DNA of 64,000 bases from Microbacterium foliorum (GCF_006385575.1 NZ_CP041040.1:496001-560000), one strand, 5' to 3'; numbered from the stretch's first letter, positions 18,513 through 28,305 are shown. Program-made: numbers and translations. The notes: generated from the letters alone by a model not told the origin.

Positions 18513-19541
18513 CTATATTGCAGGGCGCCGAGTGGCCCCGCCGAGTATCTTCTCCACCCCGCGCGCGAACGGGCGGGGGGCTTGGAACAGCCACCTGATG
18601 GGGATGCGCTCTTTCCACAGAGCGAGCGCCCAGCCGACGAGCACCGCTGCTACGAGGTTGATGCAGGCAAGTATCAACGGTTGCAGATGGTCGCCCGCAG
18701 CGAGGGTGACGAGTGCCATCACGGGGAAGTGACTGACGTAGAACACGATCGAGGATCGTCCGACGAACCGCAGCATCGGTTGCCCACGGCCCCGGCGCTC
18801 GAGTCGGGAGAACAGGGCAGCGCACAACAAGGCTCCGGCGACGCTGATCGGCGCGCCCCATACCGAATACTGCAGTTGGTCCGTCCACAGGCATGCCGCA
18901 ATGCCGAAACCGATCACGGGCACGCCGGCCAGAAGTATTGCGCGACCGTGAGTCGCCTGCTCGAGCGCACTCGGGTGCCGGGCCAGCCAGTTGCCGACGA
19001 AGAAGAAGACAGCGAAGTACGCGAGTCGCTGCTCGACACTCCCATAAGGGAGCACGAGCCCCGCTGCGGCAGCCAGACCTATTGGAATCCACGCGGGAAG
19101 CCGAGAGAACATGGGCGCGGCGAGATAGTAGACCGCGATGAAGAAGAGGAACCAGAGGTAGGAGGTGGCGTACCACGCGCGCCAGTGCCACCAGGGCAGG
19201 CCCTCCACATCCAAGAATGTTGCTTTGGCGATGAGCACCCACACCACATACGGCCACACGATCATGGCCAGCTTCCCTGCGATATACGTCGGTAGCGGTT
19301 TCTGCAGCGAGCGCGCCAAGAGCAAGCCGGAGAGAAGCATCAGCGTCGGCATGCGATACGGCATGAAGAAGGCATTCGCCGAACGGATGAACTCGGGCAT
19401 CTGAACGTCGTAGAGCTCGGGGACCGCGCTGGCATGCCACAGCAGCAGCAGCACGATGGCTAGACCACGGACGCTGTCCATCCACCCTATGCGCGTCGAA
19501 TCGTCGGTCGCTGCTCGGCTCACAGTGGACGACGCTATCAT
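18513..19541 (-). CDS. Acyltransferase 3 family membrane protein (OafA-like)
   Basis: A polytopic protein of about 342 residues starting with the family motif WMDSVRGLAIVLLLLWHAS (R-G-L and the proposed catalytic H), then PYRMPTLMLLSGLLLARSL and about ten membrane helices, with a FVGRSSIVFYVSHFPVM segment near the end. Family members O-acetylate or otherwise acylate surface sugars from the cytoplasmic side. ATG 19541 or GTG 19523 could be the start, neither with a good ribosome binding site. It is divergent from the polymerase gene, and their 5' ends are almost adjacent. Confidence 0.85.
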   Translation of the reverse strand: MIASSTVSRAATDDSTRIGWMDSVRGLAIVLLLLWHASAVPELYDVQMPEFIRSANAFFMPYRMPTLMLLSGLLLARSLQKPLPTYIAGKLAMIVWPYVVWVLIAKATFLDVEGLPWWHWRAWYATSYLWFLFFIAVYYLAAPMFSRLPAWIPIGLAAAAGLVLPYGSVEQRLAYFAVFFFVGNWLARHPSALEQATHGRAILLAGVPVIGFGIAACLWTDQLQYSVWGAPISVAGALLCAALFSRLERRGRGQPMLRFVGRSSIVFYVSHFPVMALVTLAAGDHLQPLILACINLVAAVLVGWALALWKERIPIRWLFQAPRPFARGVEKILGGATRRPAI

Positions 19542-19560
19542 CGACTCTCGGGGAGGCACA

Positions 19561-20832
19561 GTGGCTGGAAATCCGCTCACCACGGTCGCGGTGCTGTTGA
19601 TCGCAGCGAACGCGGGACTGGCGCTGTGGTTGCTGTATCGCCGCGACTCCCGATGGGCCGTGGCGCTTTGGGCTGCTGCGCTGTTCTTCACGCCCGTGTA
19701 CGTCAATTTCTCCATCCAGTCGATCACCCTGACTGTGCTGGACATCCTGACCATCGCGAGCCTCGCCGCCTGCGCGCCGCAATCGAAGCTCCGATGGACC
19801 GTGATCGACACACTTGTGGTCGGCGCATTCCTGTCGATCTTTCTCGGACTCCTCTTCGGCGGCGTCCCTGGGCACGTCCAGTACTCCGTGCTCTCATGGC
19901 TACTGCCATATGCCTGGGGGCGAGTGGCGTTCGCCCAGGTGGGCATGGAGTGGATCGCGATCTGCATCAGTGTGGGGGCAGTGGGTGCCTCCGTCCTTGC
20001 GATCGCGGAGTTCCTGAGCGGCAGTAATCTCTTCGTCACCCTTCCCGGCGTCGCCGGGGAGATGTGGACGAGTCTGCAGTACCGGGGCGGATTGCTCCGT
20101 GCGGAGGGGGCGTTCGGCCATTCCATCTCGCTCGGCTCGAGCCTGGCGGTCTCGAGCGCCTTCCTGCTCGCCACGCCGTGGCGACTGTGGGTGAAGGCGA
20201 CGGCCTTCGCGATCGTGACGACCGCAGTGGTCATGACCTTCAGTCGAATCGGACTCGTCGGACTTGTGCTCGTCGTCGTCTTCGCCGCCCTCTTCCTCGG
20301 GAGATACATCCGGCCCGCGCATCGCATTGCTGTCTCCTGCGTGACTTTGATCGCGACTGCGGTCGCGATGCCCCTGATCTCCACGGTCTTCGATGACGCG
20401 GGGGAAGAAGCGGCAGGAAGTGCGGAGTATCGGGCCGACCTGTTGCCCCTAGTGCGTCAGATGGTCTACATCGGAGTGACCCCCGCTCGAGAAGTGTCCG
20501 CCGACGGTATCGACTACTACGGCGGCTTCCAATCCATCGACAGCGCTCTGATCCTCACTGGACTGAGGCACGGGCTCATTCCTTTGGCTCTATTCGTAGT
20601 GATGTTGGCCGTTTGCGCGGCGGTGGTGTTCAGCGGCAGGGGGAATCCAGCCGCGGTGGCGGTGCTGAGCCAGCTGCCGGCGTTGGCTACCGTCGCGCTC
20701 ATCACGCAATACGCGCAGTTCCTCTGGTTCGTCGCGGGCGTGGCCGTCGCGGCTTGTAGTGTTGAGTCCTCTCGTCGTCGGTCCGCTCTCATCACGTCCG
20801 GCGATGAGCGATCTATCTTGGAGGTCCCGTGA
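19561..20832 (+). CDS. O-antigen ligase/polymerase-like (Wzy) membrane protein
   Basis: About 423 residues with ten or more predicted transmembrane helices and one longer hydrophilic loop (about residues 275-325), where RADLLPLVRQMVYIGVTPAREVSADGIDYYGGFQSIDSALI lies; such a periplasm-facing loop and the SRIGLVGLVLV helix are typical of Wzy/O-antigen ligase proteins. It would polymerise flipped repeat units. GTG 19561 is chosen because GGGGAGG precedes it closely. Its stop overlaps the next start (GTGA), coupling it to the BY-kinase that regulates polymer length. Confidence 0.75.
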   Translation: MAGNPLTTVAVLLIAANAGLALWLLYRRDSRWAVALWAAALFFTPVYVNFSIQSITLTVLDILTIASLAACAPQSKLRWTVIDTLVVGAFLSIFLGLLFGGVPGHVQYSVLSWLLPYAWGRVAFAQVGMEWIAICISVGAVGASVLAIAEFLSGSNLFVTLPGVAGEMWTSLQYRGGLLRAEGAFGHSISLGSSLAVSSAFLLATPWRLWVKATAFAIVTTAVVMTFSRIGLVGLVLVVVFAALFLGRYIRPAHRIAVSCVTLIATAVAMPLISTVFDDAGEEAAGSAEYRADLLPLVRQMVYIGVTPAREVSADGIDYYGGFQSIDSALILTGLRHGLIPLALFVVMLAVCAAVVFSGRGNPAAVAVLSQLPALATVALITQYAQFLWFVAGVAVAACSVESSRRRSALITSGDERSILEVP

Positions 20833-22187
20833 ACCCGTCACAGAACGCAGCCGCACGACTCCCGGGTGTGCTGCTCCAGCTGTGGTGGGTCGTCGTCCTC
20901 GTAGCGATCGTCGGCGGTGCCGCCGCATTCGGATACAGCTCGACACGTACGCCCATCTACCACTCGAGCGCCTCGATCTATTTCTCCATGCGATCGGCGA
21001 CAAGTGGCTCCGACATCAACCAGGGTTCCGCGTATACGCAGAACCAGATGCTCTCGTTCGCTTCGCTCGCCACCTCCGGCGCCGTGCTCGAGCCCGTGGT
21101 CGAGGACCTAGCCGAGGCGGGCATCGACATCTCTCTGCCGCAATTGCGGCGGGCGGTCGCTGTGACCATCCCGCAGAACACGGTGATCCTCGATATAACC
21201 GCCGCGTCGGCCGACCCCCGCGACGCCGCAGAGATCGCCAACTCCGTCGCTGACAATCTCACCGAGGTCGTCTATGACATCGCGCCGAAGGACGATCGCG
21301 GTGAATCTACAGTGGGTGCGCGCGTGATCGACCCGGGCGCCCCCGCCCAATTCCAGTCCTCACCCAATAAGTCGCAAGATGCGGTGCTGGGTGTCGTGCT
21401 GGGCGCATTCGGTGCTCTCTTCGCGCTATCGGCTTGGGCACTGTTGGACCGCCGAGTGCGTTCCGTCGCGGCCCTCGAGGGGGTCACCGACCTGCCGGTC
21501 CTCGGGTTGGTTCCCCGTCGCCGCAACCCCGCGCAGGGTGCAGCCTTCCTCATCAGCCCCAATGGATCGGCAGCAGAGGCATTCCGGCAGGTTCGGTCGG
21601 CACTGCGATTCTCGGCGGTCGAGCATCAGATCGGCGTTCTCGCGGTCACTTCCTCCATCGCAGGGGAGGGCAAGACGACCATGTCGGTCAACACAGCCCT
21701 CGCGTTCGCCGAGATGGGAAATCGAGTGCTTCTCGTCGACGCCGATCTTCGGCGGCCTAACGTCGCGAACGTCCTGGGTCTCGAGAATGCGGTTGGCTTG
21801 GCATCGGTGCTTGTCGACGCCGTCACCTTCGACGATGCCGTGATCAGCACCGCAGGAGTCGACGTGCTCACTGCAGGTGAGCACGTGCCGAATCCTGCGC
21901 AATTGCTTGCCTCCCAGAAGATGACGGAGCTGGTGGAGGGCCTCCGCCCGCGGTACGACTTCGTGGTTATCGATACAGCTCCGCTGCTCTCGGTGGCCGA
22001 CGCAACGATCATCTCCCAGTATGTGGACAGCACGATCGTTGTTGTGAATACGCGAAAGACGACACGTGCGCAGTTGGAGCGCTGCCTGGCCGCGCTCCGA
22101 GGGGTTGGGGCGAATCTGGCTGGCCTGGTGCTCAACAACGTGCGCGAGCAGAAGAAAGAGAAGTACCTGTATACGATGGAGCCGTAG
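20829..22187 (+). CDS. Polysaccharide co-polymerase / bacterial tyrosine kinase (Wzz-BY-kinase fusion)
   Basis: A 452-residue fusion. The N-terminal Wzz-like part has two membrane helices (about 18-36 and 176-196) flanking an extracytoplasmic domain. The cytoplasmic kinase has Walker A (AGEGKTT, about 278-284), Walker A' (LLVDADLRRP, about 300-309) and Walker B (FVVIDTAPLL, about 377-386). The C-terminus KEKYLYTMEP supplies only two tyrosines (446, 448), fewer than in the classic Tyr clusters. It controls polymer chain length through autophosphorylation. The phosphatase gene follows 57 bp downstream. Confidence 0.9.
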   Translation: MNPSQNAAARLPGVLLQLWWVVVLVAIVGGAAAFGYSSTRTPIYHSSASIYFSMRSATSGSDINQGSAYTQNQMLSFASLATSGAVLEPVVEDLAEAGIDISLPQLRRAVAVTIPQNTVILDITAASADPRDAAEIANSVADNLTEVVYDIAPKDDRGESTVGARVIDPGAPAQFQSSPNKSQDAVLGVVLGAFGALFALSAWALLDRRVRSVAALEGVTDLPVLGLVPRRRNPAQGAAFLISPNGSAAEAFRQVRSALRFSAVEHQIGVLAVTSSIAGEGKTTMSVNTALAFAEMGNRVLLVDADLRRPNVANVLGLENAVGLASVLVDAVTFDDAVISTAGVDVLTAGEHVPNPAQLLASQKMTELVEGLRPRYDFVVIDTAPLLSVADATIISQYVDSTIVVVNTRKTTRAQLERCLAALRGVGANLAGLVLNNVREQKKEKYLYTMEP

Positions 22188-22244
22188 CGACGTGAGGCTG
22201 ATCTGGGGTCAGCCGGCGACATCGCTCCAGAGCGGGAGGCTTCG

Positions 22245-22889
22245 GTGACGGCGATCCTGTTCGTGTGCAAGGCGAACATCTGCCGTTCGCCTGTCATGGC
22301 CTTTGCCTTCGCCTCATCCGCCGCGAAAAACGTCGACGTGGCGGTGAGCAGCGCTGGCACGGCAACCTCGTCAGGCCTCGGGATCTGCGAGATAGGTGCT
22401 GCGGTGATCGCAGCCGAGCCCGAGGGCATCGCCTACGCAGAAAGACATCATTCCACTGCCCTGGATGCGGGGCAGCTCGCGCGCCATGACTTGATCGTCG
22501 TTGCATCCCGCGAGGAGCGCGCTGCAACCGCTCGACTGCTGCCCAGTAGCAGGGGTGGCCTCTTCACTCTCCGGGAAGCCGTCGAACTGGGACGAAAACC
22601 GTTCGATGCAGCGGAACTGAAGTTGGTTCAAGGTACCCTGCGCGCCGAGTCCCTTGCTGCGTACGCCTTTCTTCTCGATGCACGACGGGGAACGCTCGAC
22701 CTTCAGCCGCGAAGAGGGCTGTTCACACGGGCGGCTTCGCCGATGGCGCAACTGGACATCCCGGACTTTCATCATGGACGACGGAGGGCGCACGTCCAGG
22801 GGGTGAAAGGGGTGCTCGCAGAGACATCAGCTCTCGCGACGCAGGTCTCTCGAGGAATGCATCAGATTCAGCAGCTCAGCCAGTCGTGA
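22245..22889 (+). CDS. Low-molecular-weight protein-tyrosine-phosphatase-like protein
   Basis: The 214-residue protein begins ILFVCKANICRSPVMAFAF. The loop C8-K-A-N-I-C-R14-S matches the CX5R(S/T) active site of LMW-PTPs, but the usual glycine of C-x-G-N is alanine. A later DIPDF may provide the general-acid aspartate, which in the family is normally DP. A tail of about 40 residues extends beyond the usual 150-160. It probably dephosphorylates the BY-kinase. Its 3' end overlaps the convergent glycosyltransferase gene by 14 bp. Confidence 0.8.
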   Translation: MTAILFVCKANICRSPVMAFAFASSAAKNVDVAVSSAGTATSSGLGICEIGAAVIAAEPEGIAYAERHHSTALDAGQLARHDLIVVASREERAATARLLPSSRGGLFTLREAVELGRKPFDAAELKLVQGTLRAESLAAYAFLLDARRGTLDLQPRRGLFTRAASPMAQLDIPDFHHGRRRAHVQGVKGVLAETSALATQVSRGMHQIQQLSQS

Positions 22890-24033
22890 GCGGGCCCGTG
22901 GCCAGGCCGAGGGCTTGGGCGATTCGTCGTCGATACAGCTCGGGGGCGTGCCGCTCTTGGGCGTCGACGCGGCTTCGCGGGGTCGCCGCTACCACTTCGG
23001 GCCAACGGGCGACGATGTCGGCGAGCGCCTGAGCGAGGGCCTCTGGGCTGTCGGGCGCGATCAATAATGCTGTGTCGTACCCATTCGCAGCCTCACGCAG
23101 ACCGCTGCTGTTGCTGACCACGACCGGACGGAGGGCAAGCACGCCCTCAACGGCCGTATTCCCGAACGGTTCATCGACCCGGGAGGGGACGACGAGAACA
23201 TCGGCCTGGTCGAGGAACGGCCATATATCCGGGTGGAAACCGGCGAATGCGACGTCTACGGCCAGCTCTTCGGCGAGGGCTCGCAGCTCCTCCTCGAACC
23301 ACTCATACCCCGGGAAAACGGCCCCGAGCAGAGTGACGGTCGCCCTTTGCCCGGCGCGCGCCAGCTCGCCAGCGGCGCGGATCGCGACGTCCGGCCCTTT
23401 TCGCGGAGAAAGGCGCCCGACGTAGAGAACGCGTAGGGTTCCTCCCAATCGCGACCGCGGCGGTGATGGATCAGGAGGTGATGCTACGCCGTTGTATACG
23501 ACCTCCACGCGATCGGCGAGCGGAGGAATGGAGTGTCGGAGAGTCTCGAGGCTGAACCGGCTATTGATGAGCGTGCGATTCGACACCAGGTGCGGGAGGT
23601 AGAGCAGCGCGTTCACCAGGCGGTTGCCGGAAGCTTCTGCTTCGTGAATGTGGCTCACCGCATGGCAGCGACGCAGCCGAGCGATCACTGGCCACTGCGG
23701 GATGATGATGGTCGACACATAGACGATGTCAGGGCGCACCTCGCTGATCAGCCGCCAGGATGCGCCGAGACCGCGGAACATGTCGCGGAACAGCGTCGGC
23801 AGGCCACGGGGCGTGAGCAGGACCTTTCTCAGGACGAGCATCGGAATGATGACGACTTCTGCGCCGGCTCTGCGGAGTTCGACGTCGAGCATTCCACGCC
23901 CCGGCAGTGCGACGACGACGCGCGCACCGCTCTCGACGAAGCCGATGACGCTCTCGAGCAGCATGCGGTCGGAACCGAACATCTCGGCACCCGGGTGTGC
24001 GACGAGGATGGTCCGGGAAGAGGAGCCGGTCAC
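22876..24033 (-). CDS. GT4 family glycosyltransferase
   Basis: A GT-B enzyme of 385 residues. The N-terminal half has ILVAHPGAEMFGSDRMLLES (acceptor-side loop typical of GT4) and HIHEAEASG. The C-terminal half has LRVLYVGRLSPRKGPDVAIRA and VLVVPSRVDEPFGNTAVEGVLALRPVV, the E-x7-E-like donor-binding motif. It adds a sugar to the growing repeat unit. The start overlaps the end of the next gene upstream by 4 bp, forming a coupled pair transcribed leftward. Confidence 0.9.
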   Translation of the reverse strand: MTGSSSRTILVAHPGAEMFGSDRMLLESVIGFVESGARVVVALPGRGMLDVELRRAGAEVVIIPMLVLRKVLLTPRGLPTLFRDMFRGLGASWRLISEVRPDIVYVSTIIIPQWPVIARLRRCHAVSHIHEAEASGNRLVNALLYLPHLVSNRTLINSRFSLETLRHSIPPLADRVEVVYNGVASPPDPSPPRSRLGGTLRVLYVGRLSPRKGPDVAIRAAGELARAGQRATVTLLGAVFPGYEWFEEELRALAEELAVDVAFAGFHPDIWPFLDQADVLVVPSRVDEPFGNTAVEGVLALRPVVVSNSSGLREAANGYDTALLIAPDSPEALAQALADIVARWPEVVAATPRSRVDAQERHAPELYRRRIAQALGLATGPLTTG

Positions 24034-25196
24034 CAGTCCTCCGCCCGTCGGCGCGCACGGCGAGCGATCCTGTGCACGCTCTCGCCCGATGAGAGCCGTC
24101 GAGCGAGATCTTCGTAGGCGTCTGCCACCTCATCCCAGCGGAACACCGCCTGCGCCCGCTGCTGAGCGCGGGGTCCGCTGTCGCGCGTCCCGGCATGGTC
24201 GGCCTCGGCACGCTCGAACGCCGCTGCCGCCTCCTCCGGTGTGGTGAAGAACCATCCGTTGCCGTCGAGCACCTCACGATTGAACGGCACGTCGAAGGCG
24301 ATCGTCGCCGTGCCGGCGCCCATCGCCCGCAGCAGCGACGGGTTCGTGCCTCCGACGGAGTGACCGTGATCGTAGGTGAGCGCGTGGAAGTACAGTGCGT
24401 CGAGGAGCTCCTGGTCGTAGACGCCACCGACGAGGCGAATGCGTTCGTCGCCCTGGGCGGCCCGCTGGATCTGCTCTGTGTACTCGTTGCTGTACGGGGC
24501 GGAGCCGACGACGACGAGCGGCAGGTTCGCGGAGCTCCGACGGAAGCCCTCCACGATCTCGAGCACGTGGTTCTCGGGTTCGAAACGGGCGACGATCAAG
24601 TGGTAGCCGCCGGGACTGAGGTCGAGTTCGTCGAGGCGGGCGTCGGCGACGGCGTCGAGGATCGGAGCGCCGTAGCGGATCATCTCGGTGGGCACGTCGA
24701 ACTGATGCGTGTAGTAGTCGGCGATGCCGGGCGCGTCCGCGATCAGCGCGTCACCCGTGCGCACGCCGAACTGCTCCGCCCACCGGTAGTAGGCCTTGCC
24801 GCGAGGCCCCCATTTCGATCTTCGCCATTCGAGCCCGTCCATGTGCAGGGCGGTGGGCACCCGTCGCAGGCGGAACAGCGGCAGGAACGGCGAGTTCGCG
24901 GCGTTGAACACGAAGGCCGCGTGCGGACGCCGTCGGAAGATCAGGTGGAGTGCCGAGAATCCGGTATGGCTCAGCGTCTCGATCTGCTTCACGGGGACCG
25001 CGGGGAGATGCACCACCCGCATCCCGAGGTACTTCTTCTCGCGGCTCTTCGAACCTCGCGTATAGACGACGACGTCGTGACCTCGATCTGCGAGTCGTCG
25101 ACCTACCTCTTCGACAGCGGTCTCGAATCCGCCGTAGGCCGCGGGCACCCCCCGTGTCCCCACCATCGCAATGGTGAGGGCATTCCCCTTGATCAT
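24030..25196 (-). CDS. GT4 glycosyltransferase with DUF1972-type N-terminus
   Basis: A 388-residue glycosyltransferase with the distinctive start IAMVGTRGVPAAYGGFETAVEEVGRRL of DUF1972 proteins (often annotated rhamnosyltransferase) and AALHMDGLEWRRSKWG. The donor half carries YHLIVARFEPENHVLEIVEGF and YDHGHSVGGTNPSLLRAMGAG, with the invariant H and G residues of that family. It lies between the priming sugar transferase gene and the GT4 gene, so it may add the second sugar (inference from gene order). An internal ATG at 25181 is an alternative start. Confidence 0.9.
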   Translation of the reverse strand: MIKGNALTIAMVGTRGVPAAYGGFETAVEEVGRRLADRGHDVVVYTRGSKSREKKYLGMRVVHLPAVPVKQIETLSHTGFSALHLIFRRRPHAAFVFNAANSPFLPLFRLRRVPTALHMDGLEWRRSKWGPRGKAYYRWAEQFGVRTGDALIADAPGIADYYTHQFDVPTEMIRYGAPILDAVADARLDELDLSPGGYHLIVARFEPENHVLEIVEGFRRSSANLPLVVVGSAPYSNEYTEQIQRAAQGDERIRLVGGVYDQELLDALYFHALTYDHGHSVGGTNPSLLRAMGAGTATIAFDVPFNREVLDGNGWFFTTPEEAAAAFERAEADHAGTRDSGPRAQQRAQAVFRWDEVADAYEDLARRLSSGESVHRIARRARRRAEDW

Positions 25197-25200
25197 GTAC

Positions 25201-26733
25201 TCAGTATGCCCCGCTGGGCCGCACCATGACCTTGGCGGTGCGCCACATGATCTGCAGGTCGTTCATGACCGACCAGTTCTCGACATAGCGCAGGTCGAGG
25301 CGAACGCTCTCGTCCCACGAGAGGTCACTGCGTCCGGACACCTGCCACAGGCCCGTGATGCCGGGCTTGATGTACAGACGACGGAACACTGTGCCGTCGT
25401 AGGCGGTGACCTCGGTCGGCAGCGGCGGACGCGGACCCACGACGCTCATGTCGCCGATGAGGACGTTCCAGAACTGCGGCAGCTCGTCGAGCGACAGCTT
25501 GCGCAGGATCCGGCCCACGCGGGTGACACGCGGGTCGTCCTTCAACTTGAACAACAGGCCGGCTCCCTGGTTCTGCTCTTTGAGCGTCGCGAGCTGCTGC
25601 TCGGCATCGGTCTTCATCGAGCGGAACTTCATGATCTTGAAGGTGCGGCCGTCTCGTCCGACGCGCTCCTGCGAGAAGAACAGGGGGCCCGGAGAATCCA
25701 GCTTCACGAGCAGCGCGAGGATCGGCGTGATCAGCGCGATCGGGATGAGCGCGACGGAGGCGACGATGATGTCGAGCGCGCGCTTCAGCACGTGCTGACC
25801 GCCCTCGTACGAGGGGATCTGCACCTGGATCAGCGGAAGGCCCTCGACCGGGGCGAACGAGATGCGCGGCCCGGCGACGTCGGTGAGGCGGCTCGACAGT
25901 ACGAGTTCGGCGGCGGTGCCCTCGAGCTGCCAGCTGAGGTGCTTCACGAAGTCGGGCTCGCCGTCGGGGCGGCTCGCCACGATGATCGTGTCTGCGCCCA
26001 GCTCGGCGGCCACGGTGGAGACGGAGTTGACGTTGCCGAGCACCGGGAACTGCGCTCCGCGGGCTTCGACGTCACGTGCGTTGCCGTCGAGCAGCGTCGC
26101 GCCCACGACCTGGTACCCGGAGGCGCCGATCGGGTGCAGGGTGCGGATGACGTACTCGACGTCGTCGCGGTTGCCGACGACGAGCGTGCGCGAGGCGAAA
26201 CGCCCTCGCGCACGCTGCGCCGTCAGCCAGTGCCGCCACGCCCAGCGGGTGACGAGCAGCGTGAGGACACCGAGCGGAAGGCCGACGAGCAGCACGAGCT
26301 GCATCGTCTGCCAGCCGAGCACGACGCTGAGCATGGCGATGATCCCGAACGCCAGCCCGCTTGCGTGTGCCACACCGCGATACTCGGTGGCGCTGGCGCG
26401 GAACAGCGCTGCGTCACGGGTGTGCAGCGCGCCGAGCATCAGATACCAGAGCGAGGCCAGCAGAATGCCGTTGCGCAGGGCCTCTTCCCCTGCGACACCG
26501 GTCATCACCTGGCCCGCTGCTGTGATTCCGACCGCGAACACGATGACCCCAGCATCCGTGATCCGCAGCCGCATCCGATAGCGCCGCTCCCACTGGCGGC
26601 GCCGCTCCAGCGTTGCGGACACGCGAGGTGTGACCACCGTGCGCGTGACCGACTTGGCGGCTCGCGGGGCAGCGACCGGCGTGAAGACCGACCCCGTGCG
26701 AGTGATGCTCAAGGCATCCTCGACGGAAGTCAT
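25201..26733 (-). CDS. Undecaprenyl-phosphate sugar phosphotransferase (WbaP/polyprenyl type)
   Basis: A 510-residue priming enzyme. It has an N-terminal region with four to five membrane helices, a CoA-binding-like middle domain ([18 protein letters not shown]) and the bacterial sugar transferase catalytic domain at about 313-510: [13 protein letters not shown] (last helix), [61 protein letters not shown] and [19 protein letters not shown]. It loads the first sugar-phosphate onto undecaprenyl phosphate. ATG 26733 is chosen since AAGGGG lies 7 bases upstream; a frame from 26895 would turn the regulatory repeats into coding sequence. Confidence 0.95.
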   Translation of the reverse strand: MTSVEDALSITRTGSVFTPVAAPRAAKSVTRTVVTPRVSATLERRRQWERRYRMRLRITDAGVIVFAVGITAAGQVMTGVAGEEALRNGILLASLWYLMLGALHTRDAALFRASATEYRGVAHASGLAFGIIAMLSVVLGWQTMQLVLLVGLPLGVLTLLVTRWAWRHWLTAQRARGRFASRTLVVGNRDDVEYVIRTLHPIGASGYQVVGATLLDGNARDVEARGAQFPVLGNVNSVSTVAAELGADTIIVASRPDGEPDFVKHLSWQLEGTAAELVLSSRLTDVAGPRISFAPVEGLPLIQVQIPSYEGGQHVLKRALDIIVASVALIPIALITPILALLVKLDSPGPLFFSQERVGRDGRTFKIMKFRSMKTDAEQQLATLKEQNQGAGLLFKLKDDPRVTRVGRILRKLSLDELPQFWNVLIGDMSVVGPRPPLPTEVTAYDGTVFRRLYIKPGITGLWQVSGRSDLSWDESVRLDLRYVENWSVMNDLQIMWRTAKVMVRPSGAY

Positions 26734-26764
26734 GCCGAAGCCCCTTGAGCCCTGAATGTACGCA

Positions 26765-26806
26765 GAATTCCCCAGTGCGCCATAGTTATCCCCAGATATT
26801 CCCCAG
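26765..26806 (-). promoter_or_regulatory. Three CTGGGGA-type repeats upstream of the priming transferase
   Basis: Minus-strand copies CTGGGGAATAT (26796-26806), CTGGGGATAAC (26785-26795) and CTGGGGAATTC (26765-26775) are clustered 30-75 bp upstream of the ATG at 26733. The first two are directly adjacent. Such clustering suggests a binding site. The rest of the 313-bp gap (26734-27046) contains no gene that I can support. Confidence 0.4.
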
Positions 26807-27034
26807 ACCACGGACCCCACGTCCATGGCATCGTCTGCGTCCCGACCCCTCGGGTCCTGCTGCATCCGTGATCCCAAATCACGAGTAGCGGTCACCGTCC
26901 CACACGGTGTTGCTGGCAGCAGGCACTGCAGACTTCGTTCACTCTAGCGGAACCGAACGTTCAGCGGAAGATAATTCCCGCGAGTGGATCAACCTTTATT
27001 CCAGTACGCGTGCTCGGATCGGGAATGGCGCCGA

Positions 27035-27040
27035 TATTCT
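27035..27040 (+). promoter_or_regulatory. -10 element of a leaderless promoter (TATTCT)
   Basis: TATTCT ends 6 bases before GTG 27047, the spacing expected if transcription starts on the first base of the coding sequence. No clear -35 hexamer is present. Confidence 0.5.
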
Positions 27041-27046
27041 GACCGC

Positions 27047-28216
27047 GTGACCACCACCTCCGCGCCCCGATTCCATCTCAGCCGCATGCTGCCCAGGGAT
27101 CCCGCGCAGCCCCACCGCAGCGCCAGCACACTCGAGCTGTTCTTCGATCTCGTCTTCGTCGTCGCCGTGAGCATCGCCTCGGCCCAGCTGCACCACGCGC
27201 TGAGCCACGGCGACTTCGTCCACGGCATCACCTCTTATGCACTGGTGTTCTTCGCGGTGTGGTGGGCGTGGATGAACTTCACGTGGTTCGCCACCTCGTT
27301 CGACACCGACGACTGGCTCTACCGCGTCACCACGATCGTGCAGATGGGTGGAGTGCTCGTGCTGGCGGCCGGGATCCCCGCAGCGTTCGAGCACGGCGAC
27401 TTCACCCTTCCGGTGATCGGCTACATCGTGATGCGCCTCGCGATGATCGGGCAGTGGCTGCGCGCGTCACGTGGAGCGGGGGAGCTGAAGGCCGCCACCC
27501 GCCGGTACGCCTTCGGCATCGCCGGCGTGCAGGTGCTGTGGGTGCTGTTCCTGTTCATCCCGTCCGGACCACTGCAGCTCGTGGCGTTCGTGGCGTTCGC
27601 TCTCGTCGAGGTCGGTGTGCCGGTGTTCGCCGAGCGCCGCGGGCAGACGCCGTGGCATCCGCATCACATCACCGAACGCTACGGTCTCTTCACGCTCATC
27701 GTGCTCGGCGAGAGCCTCCTCGCCTCCGCCAACGCGATCATCGAGGCAAAGAACGAGCTCGACTCCTTCGTTCCGCTCATCTCGATCTCGGTGCTGACGC
27801 TGGTGGTGACCGCATCGCTGTGGTGGATCTACTTCTGGCCGCCCCACCACCGGGCGATCACGACGCTCGGCCGCACGCTCCGCTACGGGTACTCGCACTA
27901 TTTCGTCTTCGCCGCGGCCGCCGCGTTCTCCGCCGGAATCGAGGTCGAGCTCGACGTCCTGACCGGCGCGAGCCATCTCTCCCAGCCCGTCGCCTCGCTC
28001 ACGGTGGCCATCCCGATCGCGATCTTCCTGCTCGGCATCTGGTGGATCGCTATCCGCGAGCACGCCGACAGGGTGGTGAACACGGTCATCCCGCTCGGTG
28101 CGGCCGTGGTGCTGCTCGACTCGATGCTGCCGATCCCGGTGGTGATCACGGCCGCCGTCCTCGTCGTGATCGTGGTCGTGCTCGTCTTGCATCCACCGGT
28201 TCGCCGGGAGCCATAG
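27047..28216 (+). CDS. Low temperature requirement protein A (LtrA) family membrane protein
   Basis: A 389-residue protein with about twelve membrane helices and the LtrA opening RSASTLELFFDLVFVVAVSIASAQL, then VWWAWMNFTWFATSFDTDDW, HHITERYGLFTLIVLGESLLA and WWIYFWPP. The biochemical role is not established; the name comes from a cold-sensitive Listeria mutant. The start is set at GTG 27047 by the leaderless promoter; GTG 26984 is possible but lacks a ribosome binding site. It is transcribed away from the glycan locus. Confidence 0.85.
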   Translation: MTTTSAPRFHLSRMLPRDPAQPHRSASTLELFFDLVFVVAVSIASAQLHHALSHGDFVHGITSYALVFFAVWWAWMNFTWFATSFDTDDWLYRVTTIVQMGGVLVLAAGIPAAFEHGDFTLPVIGYIVMRLAMIGQWLRASRGAGELKAATRRYAFGIAGVQVLWVLFLFIPSGPLQLVAFVAFALVEVGVPVFAERRGQTPWHPHHITERYGLFTLIVLGESLLASANAIIEAKNELDSFVPLISISVLTLVVTASLWWIYFWPPHHRAITTLGRTLRYGYSHYFVFAAAAAFSAGIEVELDVLTGASHLSQPVASLTVAIPIAIFLLGIWWIAIREHADRVVNTVIPLGAAVVLLDSMLPIPVVITAAVLVVIVVVLVLHPPVRREP

Positions 28217-28305
28217 AAATCGCATAGGCGCGGCATAGCTCGCTGATCGCATCCTCCGTGACCATGGGTACATCGACACCCGTCCACACCGAGAGGAGCA
28301 CGATC

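Noticed and set aside
26734..26895. An N-terminal extension of 54 residues on the priming sugar transferase
   Set aside because: ATG 26733 has a good ribosome binding site, and the extension would cover the CTGGGGA repeats with no family similarity.
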